A DNA stretch of 53,776 nt from a bacterium (lineage in GTDB: Bacteria > Planctomycetota > JADGBV01): contig JAHFOS010000008.1 of NCBI GenBank assembly GCA_023261545.1, positions 1-53,776 on the forward strand. Direction: 5' to 3'. A program made the translations under genes and the position numbers. The notes beneath the pieces are model-generated. The model saw only the letters and a list, made by a program, of their open reading frames with translations. It had not been told where the DNA came from and ran no database searches. Positions 32,880 to 42,100 of the stretch are shown in pieces (the first letter of the stretch is position 1; the number at the start of each line of letters is the position of its first letter).

Positions 32880-33904
32880 TGCGTTATGTATAAACTACGA
32901 ATTCTTGACGGCTTACCGCGACCCCTTCCTGCAGGATGACGACTCTCAATTTGGGGCGCATATTTTTCCAGAAGAAGCATCAATAATTGATCTGATGAGT
33001 CAGGATGGACATATATGTATGGAGAGTTCTCGCTTTTACAGATTTCTTCAAGTTTTGTTAAAAATGTACTTGCGCGACTTCTATAGTCCTCTGCCAACAA
33101 GGCGCGTTTTATTACCTCTGGCGAATCAAGTCCAAATGCCCAAAGCTCATCAAGCAGTTGGCGCGCGTGTTCGTGAAAATTTTTGACGTCGGAAAAATGC
33201 CCCCGGGTTCTCACAACAAAATCGTATTCATCCTCAAACTTTCCTTGTCTTTCTTTTTGCCTTCCTTCTTGTTCGCGCAATGTCGTTTCAATCAGAACAT
33301 CTCCGGCAGCCGTTAATTTTCCAAGTGCATCTAATAATTTTCCTTCTCCTTCTGAGATATCACCAGTAAGTTGTTTATATCTAATGTCGTGCTCAATTTC
33401 ATTGTAGACATGGGCCAGAAGGCTACAAACCTGTATTTCACAAGTAAGCCCCCTTAAGTTAAAATATGTGCCGATGAGCTGCTCTTCCCGAAGGGAAACC
33501 TGACAATGAGTCGCTCTGTACAGCCGATCTGCCTTGTCTTTACTCTCAATCTCAATACTTTCGCTGCCGTCTTTAAATTCTTTCGTTAGCTCCTCAACAA
33601 TTCCAAGACGATCCTTTTCGACATAAGTGGCGACCCGTACCCCAGCCAAGTCTCCAACTCGATTAAAAACTTTATCAACACTGTCTAGGCTCAGAGCCTC
33701 TTCGCTGTTCTGGATATATTTGCGAAGCTTCCCGCGTAGTCGCTCTGGATCCTTTGCGCGAAATGAAATTGTGGCACGAATTAATTTGTCATCGGCTATG
33801 GCGCGACATATATCTGCGATGAACTCCGCAAGCTTTGCGTATCGGTCATATTCACGAATATAACGCCCCACGCTCTCGTCAATAATTGATTCTGTGAGCG
33901 GCAT
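32876..33904 (-). CDS. RelA/SpoT-like alarmone synthetase, 3' end replaced by IS630
   Basis: 342 aa. Synthetase motifs are present: ATISFRAKDPERLRGKL, DLAGVRVATYV, YRATHCQVSL and CEIQVCSLLAHVYNEIEHDI, with the substrate-binding Arg/His and Glu. No HD hydrolase, TGS or ACT domain is found, so it is a single-domain synthetase as in small alarmone synthetases and toxSAS/CapRel-type toxins. The last five codons (YITH stop) come from the IS630 end. Joining the flanks restores RSLATRFLRMQDELGAGG and a stop at 31716-31718, about 353 aa. The lost tail is short, so activity may persist. It is convergent with the defence-like cluster. Confidence 0.85.
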   Translation of the reverse strand: MPLTESIIDESVGRYIREYDRYAKLAEFIADICRAIADDKLIRATISFRAKDPERLRGKLRKYIQNSEEALSLDSVDKVFNRVGDLAGVRVATYVEKDRLGIVEELTKEFKDGSESIEIESKDKADRLYRATHCQVSLREEQLIGTYFNLRGLTCEIQVCSLLAHVYNEIEHDIRYKQLTGDISEGEGKLLDALGKLTAAGDVLIETTLREQEGRQKERQGKFEDEYDFVVRTRGHFSDVKNFHEHARQLLDELWAFGLDSPEVIKRALLAEDYRSRASTFLTKLEEICKSENSPYIYVHPDSSDQLLMLLLEKYAPQIESRHPAGRGRGKPSRIRSLYITH

Positions 33905-34020
33905 ATTTATAACATTAGAACCGCAACGTCCCTACCTCCGGCCTTGATTTTCACATTTCCCCGTCGTCCTGAAGTTTCGTCATCGTTGCTCATGAAAAAC
34001 AAAATATTATCATTGAGATT

Positions 34021-34887
34021 CTAGATTTTGACAATATAATTCAGGGCAATCGCGGGCTGAACGATTGAAAATGCTGTTCCTGACCCTGTGGCTCCAGAGT
34101 TGGCGCTGACAGCATTTACCGTTATCCCGGTTGTTGTACTTGGAATGGCAGCCGGCGTGGTATTGACGTCCGGCTCCGAACCCGAACCCCCGTCATCTGT
34201 AGCCGTAGGCGTAACCGCCTCGCCAGAAGAAGATCTACGAATTAACCCGAAGGAACCTGGTGGCACACTGGACGCGTGGGAATGGCCAGGATCATTAATG
34301 GTGTGGTTGTGATCTATTGAATGGACGTGACTAGGAAGATTTTCAACTGCCAGTTGTGCATTTTCAGTGCCATAATTTGACGCCAAGCTTCTATTGGAAA
34401 GCCCACTTCCCTGGCCAACCCCAAGAACAACACGTCCTCTTAGATCCGGCAAATTGAAGGTGGTCGTTCCATTGCCAGCCCCGTAGGTCGTACCTAATGC
34501 TGAAAATAGATTGGCATACGTGGCGCGACTAACTTCTGCTCCATTGCAAACAAGCCAACCACCTGGCGCCGAGGAACCTGCATAGGCAATAACGGATCCG
34601 GATGGGAGCGCCGAGGAGATAGAACTGTCAACATAATCCTTTGTTGCAGCATCACTTGACGCCGACGGCGTGCCAACATTCGTCACTCTGTTGGAGCTTA
34701 CATTGACAACCCCTTGAACAGTCAGCGTATCCTGGATGAGAGCATTGCCGCTCACATCCAGTCGAGCATGGGGCTGGTTGGTGCCGATGCCTACAGCGTT
34801 GCCGCTGCTCGTGACGAATAGACCCGGCGTATCCGCGTAGATGCAGGCGAAGACGGAGACGGCTAGACCAAGGAGATACTTTTTCAT
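34021..34887 (-). CDS. exported protein with phage tail-collar domain
   Basis: 288 aa from ATG 34887 with GAGG upstream; a signal peptide (KKYLLGLAVSVFACIYA) leads the chain. SSGNAVGIGTNQPHARLDVS is the repeat style of tail-fibre shafts, a coiled stretch follows, and then the collar domain: GSVIAYAGSSAPGGWLVCNG, TYGAGNGTTTFNLPDLRGRV and a His-rich NLPSHVHSIDHNHTI. Tail-collar proteins form trimeric fibre tips. Here the signal peptide suggests a cell-surface adhesin or fibre rather than a virion part. It is 11 bp downstream of the gene at 34899-36575. Confidence 0.85.
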   Translation of the reverse strand: MKKYLLGLAVSVFACIYADTPGLFVTSSGNAVGIGTNQPHARLDVSGNALIQDTLTVQGVVNVSSNRVTNVGTPSASSDAATKDYVDSSISSALPSGSVIAYAGSSAPGGWLVCNGAEVSRATYANLFSALGTTYGAGNGTTTFNLPDLRGRVVLGVGQGSGLSNRSLASNYGTENAQLAVENLPSHVHSIDHNHTINDPGHSHASSVPPGSFGLIRRSSSGEAVTPTATDDGGSGSEPDVNTTPAAIPSTTTGITVNAVSANSGATGSGTAFSIVQPAIALNYIVKI

Positions 34888-34898
34888 CACTCTATTCC

Positions 34899-36575
34899 TC
34901 ATGATCCGAAGTTTCGTAATTTGAACTTGAGCTGGCATTTCTGATCGGTGCGGTAGTTTCTACCATTCCAACCGCCTGGCACCACCCTACTGGAGTCCCA
35001 GTAATAGTATAGGTGCGTCTTCTCCGATTCCTTCACGCTGCCCCTGGCGCCGTTGAAGGTGCGCTGGATTTCACCAATCTTCTCGAATTGGGCTCCGGGT
35101 TCGGCGGTCTTGAAGAGAATATCGAAGGCCACCGCGCCATAAAGATCCTTGGCTTCTGCTGCAAACCGAATCTGGAATATGCCCGGGAAGACGCCCGGAG
35201 TGGTGGGGTAAGCGTCGAGGACGACGCTGCGCTGAGCGCCATTCTGGATCTCATCCAATACGCCCAGATTCGTGTTGCTGACCCGCTTGATCACATCCGG
35301 CCCATCCACGAAGAAGGTAAGGGATCCCTTCCCATCGACGTAGCGTTCCCCATTGTAGAAGCCCGCGACAATCTGGTTGCCCGTAGCCGTAGCGTTTTGG
35401 ATGATGCGGAAGAAATCCACTTCCAGGCGGTAGTTGGCCTCGCGGTGAAACATTTCTATGGGGTTGTTGGTCGGGACCAGGAACACTCCTGACACCGCGG
35501 CAGCGGGGTTTGCCAACGCCACGAGGCTTGCATTGCGGTACATCTTCACGGCGTTCCCCGAAGTGGCCTGCGATAGATCCACAGCCACCCGGATGAAGGT
35601 GTAGCCGACGTCCTTGATGATAGGCTCGGAGGAAACCACTTGGAGCGCGGTCTGATTGAGATCAAGATGGACATTGCCGGATGCGTCGGCGTAGAGTTTC
35701 AGAACGTCGCCATTCACGGTGTCTATGTCCTGCACAAGGGTAAGCCCCCCTGCCGGATTTGGGTACTTGCGAAGCAGGGTTTCAATGATGAACCTCTCGC
35801 TCCATATCACATTCCCGCCAGTCAGGACGATATTACCGCTGCTGCTCTCCCCAAGGCGCAGCGCCGTGCCGCCAATCTCATTGTAGCGAAAAGACACCTC
35901 GCTGACCGCACCACCATCCTTGTTCACCAGCTTGTAGATGTCGCTACTCTGCGTATCAGTAAAATTGGTCGTCGCATCGGCGGGCTCACCGCAATCCTTC
36001 TCATTGAATTCTAGGTGGATAGTGTCGTTGGGCACCGTCAACACGATGAAGGTCACGTTGCCCTCAACCGAGCCCGGCGTGAGGTCGTTGGGAACAAAGT
36101 TGAATACGTCCTTACCCTCGTAGCCCTGGTTCGGCGTGTAGGTGATGCTCGGCCATGCCCCGACCACATTCCCATGCTGCACGTTGCCGCCCGGACCAAT
36201 CGAGTACGACTCTACGACGTCTCCTTCTACGTCGGTAGCCGTGAGGACCGTATTTCCCGAAGAATTCTTGACCACATAGATGATTTGGTCCGCGGGAACG
36301 GGCGCTTGGTTGTTGTTGAGCGAGGGCTCCACGCTCAGGTTCCCGAATACTTGGATGTTGCCCCCAAGCGTGATCGAATTCCCCGCCCTCATGATGGCAT
36401 TCCCGCCACTTTCCACCGTGAAGTTGCTGACCGTAATAGTCTGCTTGGCCTGAAAATACTGGGTTGGACCGGCGGGAACGGTGACATTATTTACGGTTAA
36501 ATTGTCTACCGCTAGGGCGACCATGACGCCGGATAGCAGGAGGGCTAAAACGATCTTGGCTCTGCGGCGCGTCAT
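34899..36575 (-). CDS. exported beta-sandwich protein (Ig/ConA-like)
   Basis: 558 aa from ATG 36575 (frame open to 36647). A basic N-terminus with hydrophobic core IVLALLLSGVMVALA is a signal peptide. Next are a repeat-rich AGNSITLGGNIQVFGNLSV region, an Ig/cadherin-like domain ending SITYTPNQGYEGKDVFNFVP, and a concanavalin-like sandwich (about 230-440). The Ser/Gly-Gly-Asn turns match the giant RHS protein, suggesting one lineage-specific surface family. Likely secreted and co-expressed with the collar-domain protein. Confidence 0.75.
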   Translation of the reverse strand: MTRRRAKIVLALLLSGVMVALAVDNLTVNNVTVPAGPTQYFQAKQTITVSNFTVESGGNAIMRAGNSITLGGNIQVFGNLSVEPSLNNNQAPVPADQIIYVVKNSSGNTVLTATDVEGDVVESYSIGPGGNVQHGNVVGAWPSITYTPNQGYEGKDVFNFVPNDLTPGSVEGNVTFIVLTVPNDTIHLEFNEKDCGEPADATTNFTDTQSSDIYKLVNKDGGAVSEVSFRYNEIGGTALRLGESSSGNIVLTGGNVIWSERFIIETLLRKYPNPAGGLTLVQDIDTVNGDVLKLYADASGNVHLDLNQTALQVVSSEPIIKDVGYTFIRVAVDLSQATSGNAVKMYRNASLVALANPAAAVSGVFLVPTNNPIEMFHREANYRLEVDFFRIIQNATATGNQIVAGFYNGERYVDGKGSLTFFVDGPDVIKRVSNTNLGVLDEIQNGAQRSVVLDAYPTTPGVFPGIFQIRFAAEAKDLYGAVAFDILFKTAEPGAQFEKIGEIQRTFNGARGSVKESEKTHLYYYWDSSRVVPGGWNGRNYRTDQKCQLKFKLRNFGS

Positions 36576-36625
36576 CCGATCATCAGCTCCGGCTCTGTTG
36601 ACGATACTCGGTAGTGCAAGTCGTC

Positions 36626-36883
36626 CTACGCATTGCCCCAGCGCCATCCATCTACGACTCTAGTGCTCTCCTGCATTGCCTCTGAATTTATGCTGGTAGT
36701 AACGACGCGCTTGAGGACGTTACCACTATCGATGGTAAAGGTAAGGAAGTTGGTTTCGGCGTGAAGACAGGGGGCGAGAAAGATAAGGATGACGATGAGA
36801 TGGGGCTTCGTGGCACACCTCGTCGTTGAGGCCGTGTGACCATAGATAGGCACCATGGTGTGTTGTTTTTGATCCGCAATCAT
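36626..36883 (-). CDS. short exported ORF, possibly a 5' gene remnant
   Basis: 85 codons. The segment HLIVILIFLAPCLHA is a good signal-peptide core, followed by ETNFLTFTIDSGNVLKRVV, which has the strand-turn style of the neighbouring exported proteins. No suitable ribosome binding site is visible and the product stops early, so this may be the surviving start of a larger gene. It lies just upstream of the 36575 gene on the same strand. Confidence 0.35.
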   Translation of the reverse strand: MIADQKQHTMVPIYGHTASTTRCATKPHLIVILIFLAPCLHAETNFLTFTIDSGNVLKRVVTTSINSEAMQESTRVVDGWRWGNA

Positions 36884-36928
36884 TGTTGCACGATTTTTTG
36901 GAGACAGGTTTCTTGTATTGCCCCAGTA

Positions 36929-37900
36929 TCAGATGGGCTTCCATTCTGTCATAGGCCCGAAGATGGCAATTCCATCGCTGCCAACCTTGCCCTCGTCATC
37001 ATGTGGCATATCTTTCAACACATCCGGCGCTCGCTCTGGCGCATTAAAGATGTTAGCCAGTAGTCCGAGTTTAAGCCGCCCCTTGTAGAAAGACCGCGGC
37101 GTCCGATAGGGAAAGATGTCCCAGAAGAAAGGAAATAGAGGTGCGGTAGTAAAGGTGGCGTTACCAATAGTTTGCTCATGTTGAAAACCAAATGCACGCA
37201 GATACTCAATGATGCCGCGATAGTATTGTCTGAAAAAGCCATCCTCGGCGATCTGCCAGTGCTCGCCTTTGGGGTCATTCTTCGCAGGCGGGTCATCGAG
37301 AAGGACGGAAATAGGTTGCGTGAACAGTGAGGTGATGCAGGCTGACGTCGTGGCCGGTGACTGGCCATGAATAAATGTAACCCGAGCGGCCTGACCTTTA
37401 GCCTTCGCAATAAGCGACGCAGGATACGAGTTGCTGCGGCCCTTAGCCTCAACCACATGCCACTTGCCGGTTGTTCCTCTGCCGACAAGGTCGCCCCGTT
37501 CGTTGCTGCCAGAGGCAGTCGTCAGCGCTCCGCTTTTGCGCATCTGATCGACATGAGTAAGCCAGGGGACCCCAAGCTCAGTGTCGGCAATAATCTTGGC
37601 TAAGGCCATACCGTACCAGTATGTGGCCGCGCCCTTTTCGGACATGTCGAGCTCGGCAAATTCTTGGGCGAGACAAAGACCTGACGATGACTGTTCGAGG
37701 AACGAGAAAGCGGAAAGTCCCATGCCGAATCGGTGCAGAAACCCGCGCCAACCAAACGAGAAGACGCCAAGGAGACTTTGAGCGCCTACCGTGACCATCG
37801 CTCGCATAATCGCGCGCCTTGACACATCTCGCAAGAATTGGCCATTAGTAACTGTAGATGCCGACGGGAAGTTTCTACATGTAATGTTCACTATCGCCAT
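36929..37900 (-). CDS. orphan PD-(D/E)XK-like protein
   Basis: About 323 aa from ATG 37900 (the frame opens at 38032, but that part overlaps a transposase relic). GDLVGRGTTGKWHVVEAKGR has the D...ExK spacing of the restriction-endonuclease fold. The preceding YWYGMALAKIIADTELGVPW helix and the following IAKAKGQAARVTFIHG fit conserved flanks. No methyltransferase or helicase partner is adjacent. It could be a nuclease or a structural homologue that has lost activity. There is no signal peptide. Confidence 0.55.
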   Translation of the reverse strand: MAIVNITCRNFPSASTVTNGQFLRDVSRRAIMRAMVTVGAQSLLGVFSFGWRGFLHRFGMGLSAFSFLEQSSSGLCLAQEFAELDMSEKGAATYWYGMALAKIIADTELGVPWLTHVDQMRKSGALTTASGSNERGDLVGRGTTGKWHVVEAKGRSNSYPASLIAKAKGQAARVTFIHGQSPATTSACITSLFTQPISVLLDDPPAKNDPKGEHWQIAEDGFFRQYYRGIIEYLRAFGFQHEQTIGNATFTTAPLFPFFWDIFPYRTPRSFYKGRLKLGLLANIFNAPERAPDVLKDMPHDDEGKVGSDGIAIFGPMTEWKPI

Positions 37901-37920
37901 GCCGGCAACCCGTTTTTCAT

Positions 37921-38357
37921 GAAGCCGCCTCAAATCCGAATGGGTCGATGAAGTCGCTCGCAAGCACCTGAAGGCGGGTGGCGCCATGTCCGGCGCGAAC
38001 ACCCTCCTTCTCGACGGTGACCCGTTGTTCAAAGGCGCCTTCGGGAGAATGCTCGCTGATCAAAGCCTGGGGCGGAAGGTCGAGGTCATCCGCTCCAGGC
38101 ATCCCAATATGAACGCCCACGCCGAAAGAGTCGTGCGCACCGTCAAGGACTACCTGCGCGGCTACTACATTGGGGAGGGGGGACTGCATTACGCTCTGCG
38201 TGAAATCGAGCAGTTCTACAACCACGAGCGGCTGCACCAGGGACTTGGAGGGCGGATTCCCGTCCCCGATGAACGCGCGAACAACAAAAACGGCGCCGTG
38301 GTCCGCTTTTCGCGCCTGGGCAGGCTGCTCAACTATTACCACCGCGAAGCCGCCTGA
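37921..38357 (+). pseudogene. 3' remnant of an rve-type transposase gene
   Basis: After a stop at 37918-37920 the frame reads EWVDEVARKHLKAGG, LLLDGDPLF (second catalytic Asp), RHPNMNAHAERVVRTVKDYL (catalytic Glu) and FYNHERLHQGLG, ending GRLLNYYHREAA. This is the C-terminal half of a common integrase-core transposase. The N-terminus with the first Asp is gone, so it is inactive. Confidence 0.85.
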
Positions 38358-38548
38358 CTTCGTGGCGGCGGGATTCTCCGTCGCCGACATCGGGCCGAAG
38401 GCGAAGCCCTGTCCACATGGACCGTTTTTGGGTTCAGAAGGACGAATCTCGGCTTTATCGAAGCCATAAGGGCGGATGGCGAGCGCGGAGCAGAGGGACA
38501 CTTGGGCCTTATTAGGTGGGGAGATCATGGCGGATGGGTTTTTGAATA

Positions 38549-39115
38549 TTACGGGAGGACAAGCCAGCTTATCGATAGATTCACGCGCCAAGGAAGTTCT
38601 TCCTCGTAAGAATGGCAAACTCCAACTGTTGCGTGCGGGTAGTCTTGGTTATTAGAAATTTCAAAATTAGCATCGTGCTTATTATTTTTCATCCAAAAAT
38701 TTATTTTATCGAGAGCAATATTCCATTCTTTCATGTATTTTTTGGCTTTTTCAATAGCATTCTCTTTTGTCATGTTTTCGATAAAACAATCAATATTTTC
38801 TATATTCCCCTCTGTCGCCAAACAATGAATAATTTTTACATTTTCGCGATCAATTCCAACAAGTCCTTCCGTCTTAATAGTTAATTCGCATTTCTCCTGA
38901 ATAGTGTAATACTTTGGATCGCCATCTTTTGGCCAATTTATTGCATCTGTGCTACGGGTTTTTGACAAATCCCATTCTATACGCCTTCGCACGTTAACGT
39001 CCTGGTGTTGAGAAATTTCTTCTATAGATTCTGGAGATTTTTTCAATAAATATACTCCATAAAAAACCAATGCACAAGCGAAGGCTCCGGCCATCACTTT
39101 GGACCTACTCACCAT
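38549..39115 (-). CDS. probable immunity protein for the RHS toxin
   Basis: 188 aa from ATG 39115, which has GGAGG six bases upstream and overlaps the end of the RHS gene by 11 bp. An N-terminal hydrophobic segment (VMAGAFACALVFYGVYLL) is a membrane anchor, followed by a soluble AT-rich-coded domain of no recognised family. Position directly after an RHS C-terminus, low GC and small size are the classic marks of a cognate immunity gene. Specific binding to the toxin is inferred. Confidence 0.7.
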   Translation of the reverse strand: MVSRSKVMAGAFACALVFYGVYLLKKSPESIEEISQHQDVNVRRRIEWDLSKTRSTDAINWPKDGDPKYYTIQEKCELTIKTEGLVGIDRENVKIIHCLATEGNIENIDCFIENMTKENAIEKAKKYMKEWNIALDKINFWMKNNKHDANFEISNNQDYPHATVGVCHSYEEELPWRVNLSISWLVLP

Positions 39116-42100
39116 TACCTCCAAAATCACGACGCCCTAATTCGTGTAAGGATCTGTTGGTCAAATGTATCCTCATTTTATCTGACATACCCCTCCATTT
39201 TGGCAGCATATCCTTCTCAATCCATGACCATCGATCATCAAACTTGGTTATATCACCATTTGGACTATACTCTCTGAACGGCATTCCGTTTGGAAGCGGT
39301 GATTGTATTATGAAAGACATTGCTCGCGCGGCTCCCTCAATAGTCGCCAGACGATCATAATTTTCTTGCACTACTTTCTTCTGCTCTCTGTGGAGCAGCA
39401 TTTCATTGCCAGCCCACCTTTCATCCTGACTCTTGGCGTCAATTAATTTCCATGCTTGAAAATTTTTATCGTCAAGATCGCCATACTTATGCCTTTCCTC
39501 CATTTCATCAATATGTTTAGTTATATAGGCCATGTGCTGCCACGCCAAATCTAAAAATATGTCCTTATTCATTTCAAGCAGTATCTTCATGGTATTAGAT
39601 ATATTCTTTTTTCCTGCCTCTGGAATATCAAACTTGGGACCCATTTTTGAGAGCGCGGCAGGAATATTGTGCATCGCCTCTAAGCCGCCATAAACAGCGC
39701 CGCCAGCCACCTTGGCCATACCGGCCCAATATAATTGATCGGAATGTTCCTGAAAAATCTTGGCATACCACTCGTATACCTTAATAATAGTATCTTGGTT
39801 AAATTTAAAGCCCTCCCCTGGTTTCCAATCATCTAAGGAAATCCCCGCATCCTTAGCTACCAATTTTTGCCACTCTTCCTTAGACTCGGCCCCATATAAG
39901 TCTTCTCCATCCACCATCTTCATCCCGCAGAAAACGTACAAATTCTGAGAATCCTTGTACATAGCAGGATCCTCCGTCATCCACCTCCTATGCACCGCGT
40001 CATAATCCCTGAAGTGCGTCTTGTACTTCCCGGTCATGGGCTCCTTGAACATTCCGGTGTACCCAAACCTCAGCCCCGCCACCGTCCTTAAATTCTCGTC
40101 AAACGCATCCTTCTGCGGGGTGCTGCCATCGGGGTTGAAGCTCTGCGCCAGACCCGAACTGTTGTAATAAACCTTCTCCTTCAACGTGCCAGTCTTATCC
40201 GCCACACCTGCCACGGTTCCTCTATCGTCCACGATAGGCACCGCCACTTCATCCCCAGCATCGTCAATATCACCCGCCATGTCGGTGTTCTTCTCCACCG
40301 CAGCCACCGCGTTAATAGAGTCACCGTAATAATAACGGTTCTTGCAAATACCCGTGGCTTCCTCGCGCTCCTCCAGGGCCACTAACCCGTCATACACCGT
40401 TCGCTCATTGCCCCACTCTCTGAACGCGCCATTCTGGCCTTCGTATCTTCTTAGAATCCTTCTGCCCATCGCGTCATAGAGGTAGTGAACCTTCTTGGGC
40501 ACCACGTTGATGGGCATGGTGTCGTCCACGAACTTATCCTCGACCTCGGTGTTTCTGTCGAAGGGATCGTACTTGTACTTAAACTGATTATCCTCGGTGG
40601 TATCTCCACGATCATTGTAGGACATGGGGAAGGTGCCCGTGGTCTGGGGTTGCGCGGGCTTGATCACCGTCCCACTTGCAGGGGAACCCGTGATCAGCAC
40701 CAAGTTTTCCTTAGCTACCACCACCACGTAGTTGATCTGGTCCACCGCAGGCCCAGTCTGCTTGCTTTCAATGGTCAGCTTCCCGTCCGTCACCACCACA
40801 TTGATCATCCCTTCGGCCCAGACGTTCCCCGAACCTGCGAGAACAATGTCGGGCTTCTTGGTGACAACCGCGTTACCCTCCGCATAGATGCTGAAAGGAA
40901 TGGTGCGGTTCACGGTATTGGGATCACCCGCAACGATGTCCACGAAATAAGTACCGGGAGCGACGGCCATTTCCCACTTGATAGCGTTGCCGGAATCAAA
41001 ATTCATCCCGGTGTCGTGGCGGTCATCTGCGGAAGTAAAGCGCTCGAAGGTGTTGCCACTGTTGGTGAAGGCGTTGCCGGATTGGGTCCATCCGTAGGTA
41101 TATCCACTTCTCAAGGCGTAAGCTGTACCGTCCTCCTTGAGGTGGCCGGTGGGAAGTGTGGAGCCTGTGGGTTGGAAGTTGATTTGAGTAATTTGCATTT
41201 TTAATGCGGAAATACTAGGCGCTCCTGTCCTCAAGCTCACACCATTGTTATCGGTATAGGAGGCATACTGGTTGCGCTCCAGGCCGGTCTTGGGCGAGTA
41301 GGAGACGGGATCGCCATCTATATCCGTCAGCGTGGTATTATTCTCAAAGTCGTCCAGGTCGTTGTCGTCGCTGCCGAACTTATCAGCTATCCCACCCGCA
41401 CTGCCTGCTGTCGCCACCCTCATGCGCCTGGCACCATCGTGCTGGTAGCTGCGGTTGGTCTGGCCCGCTGAAGCCATCCACTGGCCGGTGTCGCTCTTGA
41501 GTCCGCGCAGATCATACTTGAAGTTCGCCACCTTGGAGCCGTTGAAATCAATACTATCCACTAAGCCAGCGCGAGCCGACTTGTAGGTGCGGGATGTAGT
41601 GACTTGCCCATACTGGACGGTTTGGGTGGGCACCTTGAAATCCTGATCACGGTCGAAGTCCACAATGGCCACGTCATCCACCCAGCTTGCCCCGCTTTTC
41701 TTCTGTTTCTCTGCCTTTTTCAGATAGCGCGAGTTTTCATAAGTGAACGCCAAGCGACGGTCTGCCGTGCCTCCTGAAGTCGTGGCCGGATAGGTCAGGT
41801 TCGTGCGCCGGCCACTGGCGTCATAATCATTTTCCACCTTGAAGCGGCTGTCGGAAAGCTCGGATCCATTCTCGAAGACCGCCGTTTCATCGGATTTAAC
41901 CTGCTTGAAGCCAGTACCGCTGGTGACATAGATGATCGTCGTGAGCACATAGTCCCCGTTGTGGTAAGCTCCGCTGCTGTCCGGGTAGAACTCCTTGAGG
42001 GTTTCAGGCTTGCCAAAGCGGTTGTAGTCAGCAAACGAGCGCAGGGTATCTGGCGAACCGTCGCTTTCATCAGTCAAGAATCGGATCTCCTTGAGCTGGT

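Larger units (their letters stand above)
31766..32890 (+). mobile_element. IS630/Tc1-mariner-family element, about 1,125 bp
   Basis: TACATAACGCACTA begins the left end at 31766; its complement TAGTGCGTTATGTA closes the right end at 32890. A second matching block (TTGCAGCAT / ATGCTGCA) lies further in. TA dinucleotides at 31764-31765 and 32891-32892 are the expected target duplication. It carries a transposase in two frames and has replaced the 3' end of the RelA/SpoT-like gene. Confidence 0.88.

Noticed and set aside
37917-38618. 233-codon minus-strand ORF
   Set aside because: Antisense shadow of the transposase remnant, which shows clear integrase-core motifs.
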